Assembly (NCBI GenBank): GCA_038065435.1
Contig: JBBTQZ010000028.1
Span: 1-17,828, forward strand
Length of the DNA stretch: 17,828 bases
Direction of reading: 5' to 3'
DNA from: JBBTQZ01 sp038065435
GTDB lineage: Bacteria > Patescibacteriota > Minisyncoccia > Phycocordibacterales > WO2-35-19
Shown: in pieces, positions 13,757 to 17,828 of the stretch
Numbering within the stretch: the stretch's first letter is position 1
How the letters are laid out: each line of letters opens with the position of its first letter
Program-made: the position numbers and the translations under genes
The notes under the pieces: generated by a model
What the model saw: the letters and a program-made list of their open reading frames with translations, nothing else
Database searches by the model: none
What the model was told of the DNA's origin: nothing

Positions 13757-14734
13757 ATGGACCAATTGAACAAATCTATAATATTGCCTTCTAGACCGAA
13801 AATAATAAAAGAGGAGGAAGACAAAGCTGTATACGAAATAGACGGTTTCTACCCGGGCTATGGATACACCATAGGCAACAGTTTGAGACGCATCATCCTA
13901 TCTTCACTCCCCGGTACGGCTATAACTTCTATGAAAATAGAGGGGGTAAACCACGAGTTTAGTAGCATAGACGGAGTAAAAGAGGATGTAGTGATGATAA
14001 TGTTGAACGTAAAAAAGCTAAGAATAAAAATGATGGGGGATGAACCTCAAACTCTCAATATAAAAGCTAAGGGCGCAACCGTGGTAACAGCAAAAGACAT
14101 AGAAGTACCCGGGCAAGTAGAAATAATGAACCCAGAATTGGTTATAGCCACCCTTACAGACAAGAATGCTTCTCTCAATATAGAACTGACCGCAGAGAAA
14201 GGTCTTGGATTTGTACCTAGAGAAATAGTAGGGAAAGGAAAGACCGACATAGGAGTTATCGCCATGGATGCCAGCTTCACGCCTATAAGACGCGTGAGCT
14301 ATGAAGTGGAAAATATGCGATTGGGCAATCGTACCGATTTCAATAGGCTTCGCATAATGTTAGAGACAGACGGCAGTATCTCTCCCAAAGAAGCGCTTGA
14401 ACAATCTATCAATATTATGATAGAACAACTGAAGGCCATAACCGGCTTTGAAGAAAAAGAGGTAGAGGAATACAAAGAGCCGACTGATGAGCAAAAAGAA
14501 AAGACCCTAAATATAGAGAAACAAAGCATGGACCCAGAATTTCTGAAGACAAGGATAGAGTCTATAGAAATGTCGGCGAGAACCATGAACGCTCTTACCG
14601 GAGCCAACATACGTACCGTCGGTGGCCTAGCCAGAAAGAAGGAGAAGGATATCCTAGAAATAGAAGGTTTGGGAGCCAAGGGCGTGGCCGAGATCAAACG
14701 AGTCCTTCTTGAACACGGGATAACATTAAAATAA
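13757..14734 (+). CDS. rpoA: RNA polymerase alpha subunit
   Basis: Alpha dimerises to start assembly of RNA polymerase. The 325-residue protein has the N-terminal assembly domain (about 1-230) with YGYTIGNSLRRIILSSLPGTAITSMKIEGVNHEFSSIDGVKEDV, then a linker and the C-terminal domain (about 265-325) with TRTMNALTGANIRTVGGLARKKEKDILEIEGLGAKGVAEIKR-like helices that contact activators and UP elements; the reading here is SARTMNALTGANIRTVGG. Both domains are complete. It lies between rpsD and rplQ as in most bacteria. The 28-nt upstream gap is A/T-rich with no Shine-Dalgarno sequence. Confidence 0.97.
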   Translation: MDQLNKSIILPSRPKIIKEEEDKAVYEIDGFYPGYGYTIGNSLRRIILSSLPGTAITSMKIEGVNHEFSSIDGVKEDVVMIMLNVKKLRIKMMGDEPQTLNIKAKGATVVTAKDIEVPGQVEIMNPELVIATLTDKNASLNIELTAEKGLGFVPREIVGKGKTDIGVIAMDASFTPIRRVSYEVENMRLGNRTDFNRLRIMLETDGSISPKEALEQSINIMIEQLKAITGFEEKEVEEYKEPTDEQKEKTLNIEKQSMDPEFLKTRIESIEMSARTMNALTGANIRTVGGLARKKEKDILEIEGLGAKGVAEIKRVLLEHGITLK

Positions 14735-14774
14735 TTTTGTATTAATTCGTCGATATATTCGTTACTTCGTATTT

Positions 14775-15122
14775 ATGAGACATCACAATCAAAACAGAAA
14801 ATTTGGCAGAGTACGCAAACAGAGAAAAGCTTTGCTCAATTCGCTTGCCCGTTCTGTTGTCTTATTGAAGAAGATCAAAACCACAGAGATGAAAGCCAAA
14901 GAAGTAAGGCCATTCGTAGAAAAGCTTATAACCAAAGGCAAACTCTCAAACATATCTGCAAGAAGATCCATAGCTTCAAAGATCGGCAAAGAAGCTTCCA
15001 AAACTTTAGTGGATAATCTGTCACCCAAATACAAAGATCAAAAAGGTGGCTTTACCAGAATTACCAAGTTGCCCAGACGCAAATCAGATGGAAGTAAGAT
15101 GGCGATTATAGAACTTATTTAA
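14775..15122 (+). CDS. rplQ: 50S ribosomal protein L17
   Basis: L17 lies at the polypeptide exit-tunnel side of the 50S subunit. The 115-residue protein matches the family start (MRHHNQNRKFGRVRKQRKAL), the helix LNSLARSVVLLKKIKTTEMKAKEVRPFVEKLITKGK and the end GGFTRITKLPRRKSDGSKMAIIELI. Length is normal for bacteria with the short form. It is the last gene of the alpha operon proper; the L13-S9 pair follows after 17 nt. Confidence 0.97.
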   Translation: MRHHNQNRKFGRVRKQRKALLNSLARSVVLLKKIKTTEMKAKEVRPFVEKLITKGKLSNISARRSIASKIGKEASKTLVDNLSPKYKDQKGGFTRITKLPRRKSDGSKMAIIELI

Positions 15123-15139
15123 AAATTGAAAGAAAGATT

Positions 15140-15484
15140 ATGGAATACACAATCGATGCACAAAACAAAAAATTGGGAAGAATAGCTAGCGAAGTGGCTA
15201 AGCTTCTTATGGGTAAAAATAGGGTAGATTTTGTGCGCAATGCTATTCCAAGTGTCAAAGTCAAAATCACAAACGCTAGTAAAGTAGACATAACGAACAA
15301 AAAGCTTGAAGACAAAAATTATAAATACTATTCAGGGTTTCCGGGCGGCCTAAAGGAGCACTCTATGAAGAAAGTAACGAAAGATAAAGGCTTCAAAGAA
15401 GCTTTTCGAATAGCGGTCCGCGGCATGCTTCCGAAAAACAAGCTTCGAGATAGAATGATGAAAAATCTTATTATAACCGAATAG
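15140..15484 (+). CDS. rplM: 50S ribosomal protein L13, short form
   Basis: L13 is an early 50S assembly protein. The sequence has the core LGRIASEVAKLLMGKNR, YSGFPGGLKEHSMKK and the diagnostic AVRGMLPKNKLRDRMMKNLI. It has 114 residues against about 142 in E. coli: both the N-terminal lead (before EYTIDAQNKKLGRIA) and the C-terminal tail after about LIITE are missing. Shortened ribosomal proteins are expected in CPR bacteria. A purine-rich GAAAGAAAG lies just upstream of ATG 15140 as a weak ribosome-binding site. Confidence 0.95.
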   Translation: MEYTIDAQNKKLGRIASEVAKLLMGKNRVDFVRNAIPSVKVKITNASKVDITNKKLEDKNYKYYSGFPGGLKEHSMKKVTKDKGFKEAFRIAVRGMLPKNKLRDRMMKNLIITE

Positions 15485-15497
15485 TTTTCGCATAAAC

Positions 15498-15899
15498 ATG
15501 ACAACCAAAACAAACAAATACATAGAAGCCGTGGGTCGCAGAAAGACCGCCACAGCAAGAGTGCGTATTGTTCCTGCTTCCAAAAGCTCTTACACTATAA
15601 ACGATCGCGACTTAGCGACATATTTCCCTACGATAGAAATGCGTAGCATCGTAGAAAAACCATTCGCATTAACAAAAGACGCTCATTTCGCGGTATCTGC
15701 CAAAATAAAAGGAGGGGGCATACATTCTCAGGCTGAAGCCATGCGACATGGCATCACTCGCGCTCTCGTTATTTACGATGAATCCAACAAATCAATTCTG
15801 AAGCCAGTAGGTCTACTAAAACGCGATCCTCGCGCCAAAGAGCGTCGCAAATTCGGCCTCAAGAAAGCCAGAAAAGCTCCCCAATGGAGTAAGCGATAA
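15498..15899 (+). CDS. rpsI: 30S ribosomal protein S9
   Basis: S9 places its C-terminal tail at the P-site tRNA. The 133-residue protein shows YIEAVGRRKTATARVRIVPAS, then GGGIHSQAEAMRHGITRALV, LKRDPRAKERRKFGLKKARKAPQWSKR at the end, with the universally conserved terminal lysine-arginine. Length is normal. ATG 15498 was chosen because it gives the usual short lead before the YxxAVGRRK motif. It follows rplM by 13 nt and ends the operon at a bidirectional terminator. Confidence 0.97.
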   Translation: MTTKTNKYIEAVGRRKTATARVRIVPASKSSYTINDRDLATYFPTIEMRSIVEKPFALTKDAHFAVSAKIKGGGIHSQAEAMRHGITRALVIYDESNKSILKPVGLLKRDPRAKERRKFGLKKARKAPQWSKR

Positions 15900-15907
15900 A
15901 AAATTAA

Positions 15908-15958
15908 ATCAAAAACCGCATCATAATACATATTAGTATGATACGGCTTGTTTTTGAT
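15908..15958. terminator. Bidirectional terminator between rpsI and the 16049-16552 gene
   Basis: CCGCATCATA (15916-15925) and TATGATACGG (15937-15946) pair at 9 of 10 positions with an 11-nt loop. T-runs follow on both strands (15951-15955 on plus; A-run 15911-15915 for minus). The rest of the 15900-16048 gap, which has no gene, shows nothing else I can support. Confidence 0.7.
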
Positions 15959-16048
15959 TCTACATTTTTTATTATTGCAGATTCTCTTCTTGTTTTGTAA
16001 ATAGCTACATTACAAGGTTTTACTACAAAAGAACGAACTGTACGCACG

Positions 16049-16552
16049 CTAACTACCGAGAAGTGCCGCCACCGTACCGAGCGAAAGTTGTAGGTTTACT
16101 ACTTCACTTGGGCGCAACACCTTGTTGTCACTTTCAATTTGAACCACCGGGCTCAAGTTAGCTTTCGAAGCATACTCCTGAACAACTTGAGCAGAGTAGC
16201 CTTGAACCAATAGCAGTGCCGGTGCATAAGCCATATCGAGAGTGACGATCGTCCCATGACGACGAAACCTCAATAAACGCTCATATGTCAGAAACTGAAT
16301 CGGAAGCGGAAGCGGTCCTACGGACCCGAGCTTGAAGTGTTTTTCCACCGCCTTTTTGTAAGACTTCTTCAAAAGGCAGTCAACTTCGTACCAAGCCAGA
16401 TTCACTGGCCACAGCTCTACCTTCTTCAAAAGTTTCTCTTCCAGAAAAGTTGCATGGTACGGCTTCTTGTCTCCGGAGGAAATCAAATCACAAAAACACA
16501 GCATGTCCTCGACGTCTCCGCCGTAGACCTGTCCTACTGCCACGTATGTCAT
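16049..16552 (-). CDS. Orphan hypothetical protein, 167 aa
   Basis: I do not recognise this protein. ATG 16550-16552 is supported by a strong Shine-Dalgarno AAAGGAGC about 5 nt upstream, giving MTYVAVGQVYGGDVEDMLCF. The middle is lysine-rich and helical (EEKLLKKVELWPVNLAWYEVDCLLKKSYKKAVEKH), followed by GPLPLPIQFLTYERLLRFRRHG, a hydrophobic strand region (TIVTLDMAYAPALLLVQGYS) and a C-terminal stretch ending SLGTVAALLGS. There is no signal peptide or confident membrane helix, although 110-118 is hydrophobic. It is monocistronic, with a near-consensus promoter and a terminator, opposite to the ribosomal operon. G+C is about 48% in the 90 nt counted. Expression may be high given the promoter and ribosome-binding site. 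Confidence 0.65.
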   Translation of the reverse strand: MTYVAVGQVYGGDVEDMLCFCDLISSGDKKPYHATFLEEKLLKKVELWPVNLAWYEVDCLLKKSYKKAVEKHFKLGSVGPLPLPIQFLTYERLLRFRRHGTIVTLDMAYAPALLLVQGYSAQVVQEYASKANLSPVVQIESDNKVLRPSEVVNLQLSLGTVAALLGS

Positions 16553-16557
16553 TTACT

Positions 16558-16580
16558 GCTCCTTTGCTGGGGTTACCAGC
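16558..16580 (-). promoter_or_regulatory. Strong ribosome-binding site with adjacent hairpin in the 16552 gene leader
   Basis: On the minus strand, GCTGG-TAACC-CCAGC (16580 down to 16566) forms a 5-bp hairpin ending one base before the Shine-Dalgarno sequence AAAGGAGC (16565-16558). It may keep the site exposed or act as a control element; only the sequence arrangement is seen. Confidence 0.45.
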
Positions 16581-16607
16581 GTTTATTCAAAAAACTACCT
16601 ACTTACA

Positions 16608-16636
16608 AGCATACACCTAAAATAACTATTTGTCAA
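16608..16636 (-). promoter_or_regulatory. Near-consensus sigma70-type promoter of the 16049-16552 gene
   Basis: On the minus strand, a perfect TTGACA (16631-16636) is 17 nt from TATGCT (16608-16613). The predicted leader is about 50 nt and includes the hairpin and Shine-Dalgarno sequence. This is among the best promoters in the window. Confidence 0.7.
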
Positions 16637-16660
16637 ATTTTTTTAGGCATTTTAATATTT

Positions 16661-16694
16661 AAAGCCGTCCTGGTTTGAAACCTAGGACGGCTTT
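16661..16694. terminator. Hairpin after the GreA-like gene, probable terminator
   Basis: AAAGCCGTCCTGG (16661-16673) and CCTAGGACGGCTTT (16681-16694) pair over 12 positions with one bulged base and a 7-nt loop. The T-run after the stem is short on both strands (3-4 Ts), so strength is uncertain. Confidence 0.55.
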
Positions 16695-16700
16695 TGCACT

Positions 16701-17045
16701 TTAATCTACTTCGACAATCTCGAGTTTCAAATGATTGCCGCTTGTCGAGCCAACTCTTTGCTCCCAACGCGACAGGCCCCCCACATTGACTTCCGCACTC
16801 TCTCCCACTTTTCTGCCTATTAGAGCTCTGCCAATAAAAGAGTCTGCCGAGATCTCTGATTTTTGCCAGATGCTATTTTCAGGCCTGTCTACTATCTTGT
16901 AGATCGCCTTGTAATCATTATTTTCCCGAAATCTCACATACTCCTCAATTATCTGATGCTTGCCACCGACAATACCTTTTCTTCTTTGAAAAAGATAGAC
17001 TTTTACAGCAACAATAGAATTGAGTCTTATTTTTGTTTTCTCCAT
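16701..17045 (-). CDS. Stand-alone GreA/GreB C-terminal-domain-like protein
   Basis: The 114-residue protein ends with EISADSFIGRALIGRKVGESAEVNV and LKLEIVEVD, matching the FKBP-like C-terminal domain of GreA (ISxxSPIGxALxGxxxGDxVxV). The N-terminal coiled coil that carries the acidic tip and enters the RNA polymerase secondary channel is absent, so it cannot stimulate transcript cleavage as GreA does. It may bind RNA polymerase, like Rnk or anti-Gre proteins, but this is inference. The frame is open to 17093, but ATG 17043-17045 follows the ribosome-binding site AGAGGTGTT and begins MEKTKIRLNSIVAVKVY, matching the first strand of the domain. It is transcribed away from grpE with its own promoter and a downstream hairpin. 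Confidence 0.75.
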   Translation of the reverse strand: MEKTKIRLNSIVAVKVYLFQRRKGIVGGKHQIIEEYVRFRENNDYKAIYKIVDRPENSIWQKSEISADSFIGRALIGRKVGESAEVNVGGLSRWEQRVGSTSGNHLKLEIVEVD

Positions 17046-17062
17046 AACACCTCTACAAAGAA

Positions 17063-17090
17063 ATTCTACATTTTTATATCCAAAATACAA
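17063..17090 (-). promoter_or_regulatory. Putative promoter of the GreA-like gene
   Basis: On the minus strand, TTGTAT (17085-17090), a 16-nt spacer and TAGAAT (17063-17068) have the same spacing and -10 as the toxin promoter. The leader of about 11 nt holds the AGAGG ribosome-binding site. Confidence 0.45.
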
Positions 17091-17096
17091 CACTCA

Positions 17097-17124
17097 TTGA
17101 AAAAAGTAAGAAAATCTATATAAT
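17097..17124 (+). promoter_or_regulatory. grpE promoter, leaderless
   Basis: TTGAAA (17097-17102), a 16-nt spacer and TATAAT (17119-17124) lie so that ATG 17133 is only 8 nt after the -10 box. No CIRCE or other heat-shock operator was found. Confidence 0.65.
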
Positions 17125-17132
17125 CTCTCAAT

Positions 17133-17681
17133 ATGAATGATGACAATGACGATATACAATTTGAGGAGAGCAACGAGGAAGGCGAGGTGAGTCAGGGCGA
17201 CACTGTAAAAAAGCTTAGAGAAAAGCTGAAGGAGGCGCAAGAAAAGGCGCAAGAATATTTGCTTGGTTGGCAGAAGGAGAGGGCAGAGGGTGTAAATTTG
17301 AGGAAAAGATTGGAAGAAGAAAAGAGGGAATTTGCCAAATTTGCCAAAGAAGACATCGCCACCGAACTTATATCTGTTTTAGATTCTTTTGAGTCAGCTT
17401 TCAAAAATAAGGAGGCTTGGGAGAAGGTAGACAAAAATTGGCGAATGGGTGTGGAGTACATTCATACCCAACTTATAAATATTCTAGCTAATCATGGTGT
17501 CTCCATAATTTCGCCATTAGGTGAGAAGTTTGATCCGCAAAGAGATGAGGCTGTAGAAACTGTCCCGACAGAAAAAGAGGAGGAAGACCACAAGATCATA
17601 GAGGTGATGAGCGTCGGCTACAAACTCCAAGACCGCCTTATCCGCGCCCCAAAAGTCAAAGTAGGAGAGTACAAAAGTTAA
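17133..17681 (+). CDS. grpE: GrpE, nucleotide exchange factor of DnaK
   Basis: GrpE releases ADP from DnaK during protein folding. The 182-residue protein has an acidic disordered head, a long N-terminal coiled coil (about 25-75; VKKLREKLKEAQEKAQEYLLGWQKERAEGVNLRKRLEEEK), a helical bundle with FAKEDIATELISVLDSFESAF, and the C-terminal beta-wing that contacts DnaK (HGVSIISPLGEKFDPQRDEAVETVPTEKE to IRAPKVKVGEYK). Length is normal. ATG 17133 follows a TATAAT box by 8 nt and has no Shine-Dalgarno sequence. dnaK begins 126 nt downstream with its own likely promoter, consistent with a chaperone pair. Confidence 0.97.
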   Translation: MNDDNDDIQFEESNEEGEVSQGDTVKKLREKLKEAQEKAQEYLLGWQKERAEGVNLRKRLEEEKREFAKFAKEDIATELISVLDSFESAFKNKEAWEKVDKNWRMGVEYIHTQLINILANHGVSIISPLGEKFDPQRDEAVETVPTEKEEEDHKIIEVMSVGYKLQDRLIRAPKVKVGEYKS

Positions 17682-17697
17682 ATTGTATACTGTCAAG

Positions 17698-17726
17698 TTC
17701 ACAGAAAAGCACTTAGGAGTTATAAT
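17698..17726 (+). promoter_or_regulatory. Putative dnaK promoter
   Basis: TTCACA (17698-17703) and TATAAT (17721-17726) are exactly 17 nt apart. The predicted leader of about 75 nt contains the palindromic repeat of family B. No CIRCE inverted repeat is present. Confidence 0.55.
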
Positions 17727-17760
17727 TTGGGTGTATTAACAATTAAATTTCTCATATTTC

Positions 17761-17800
17761 TCCCCTCTACAAAATCTAGGAGAGGGGTTGGGGTGAGGTT
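17761..17800 (+). repeat. Palindromic repeat family B, copy in dnaK leader
   Basis: CCCCTCT (17762-17768) and AGAGGGG (17781-17787) form a 7-bp stem, followed by TTGGGGTGAGGTT. The right arm TCTAGGAGAGG and the tail match the copy inside mnmA at 2591-2637. It ends 7 nt before the dnaK ATG. Confidence 0.65.
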
Positions 17801-17807
17801 AAAAAAT

Positions 17808-17828
17808 ATGAGTAAAATCATTGGTATA
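17808..17828 (+). CDS. dnaK: DnaK (Hsp70), first seven codons only
   Basis: ATG 17808 opens a frame reading MSKIIGI to the window edge, the standard DnaK start preceding DLGTTNS. Position directly after grpE supports the call. The gene is cut by the window end. There is no Shine-Dalgarno sequence unless the GGTGAGG of the palindromic repeat, about 10 nt upstream, serves as one. Confidence 0.8.

Noticed and set aside
14299..14697. 132-residue frame antisense to rpoA
   Set aside because: Shadow of the conserved rpoA gene; serine/isoleucine-rich composition is typical of antisense frames.
16337..16678. 113-residue plus-strand frame over the 16049-16552 gene and its leader
   Set aside because: It is opposite a gene with a near-consensus promoter and ribosome-binding site, crosses a promoter and terminator hairpin, and has no ribosome-binding site.
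17046..17093. Longer start for the GreA-like gene
   Set aside because: The extra 16 residues overlap the putative promoter, and the AGAGG site precedes ATG 17043-17045.
17704..17730. CIRCE-type operator near dnaK (GCACTTAGGAGT)
   Set aside because: The sequence does not form the 9-bp inverted repeat with a 9-nt spacer that defines CIRCE.
1..17828. tRNA or rRNA genes
   Set aside because: No T-loop-like GTTCGANTC segments with matching acceptor stems and no rRNA-like conserved stretches were found by eye.

Overview
The window looks like chromosomal DNA of a candidate-phyla-radiation bacterium (Patescibacteria), most probably a Parcubacteria lineage. This is inferred from gene content and compactness. 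Proteins are short versions of their families (552-residue AlaRS, 114-residue L13). Genes are tightly packed and A/T-rich, and there are CPR-style proteins: a single-pass membrane protein with a baseplate-J-like end, an HD phosphohydrolase, a long-headed MazF-like toxin and a Cas4-like PD-(D/E)XK nuclease. TGA is used as a stop (positions 576-578 and the 1740-2108 gene), so this is ordinary code 11, not the UGA-Gly code of Gracilibacteria/Absconditabacteria. No tRNA, rRNA or CRISPR array was seen.

Layout. 1-1681: the 3' end of an unrecognised gene, translationally coupled by ATGA to mltG (peptidoglycan lytic transglycosylase). 1740-2108: a lone minus-strand gene behind a bidirectional terminator. 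2168-5483: a tight plus-strand run of mnmA (tRNA 2-thiolation), an ATP-cone/Mrr-like nuclease, a Fe-S PD-(D/E)XK nuclease and a family-4-like uracil-DNA glycosylase that lacks the Fe-S cysteines. 5480-7384: an M16 zinc peptidase (minus) diverging from an HD phosphohydrolase (plus) across only 18 bp. 7385-8673: a patchy accessory stretch with a 37-bp repeat that looks like a promoter and occurs twice. One copy precedes a 24-codon ORF and the other a MazF/PemK-like toxin, with a lone minus-strand membrane-anchored gene between them. 8674-11840: a short alaS and the baseplate-J-like membrane protein. 11882-15899: infA-rpmJ-rpsM-rpsK-rpsD-rpoA-rplQ-rplM-rpsI, an alpha operon without secY/adk/map, joined to the L13-S9 pair. 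16049-17045: two minus-strand genes, an orphan and a free-standing GreA C-terminal domain. 17133-end: grpE and the first seven codons of dnaK.

Two initiation styles coexist. Most housekeeping genes have no Shine-Dalgarno sequence, and several have a -10 box only 6-9 nt before the start codon, which suggests leaderless mRNAs. Four minus-strand single genes have purine-rich Shine-Dalgarno sequences and three have clear terminators. The three unrecognised ones are also richer in G+C (about 46-48% in 90-nt samples counted by hand, against about 39% in an mnmA sample), so they look like independent, possibly acquired, cassettes.

Two small palindromic repeat families occur both between genes and, in frame, inside mnmA, reminiscent of protein-coding palindromic elements in Rickettsia. 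These repeats, the promoter duplication around the toxin and the cysteine-less glycosylase are the most unusual features. I did not find one large undescribed system.
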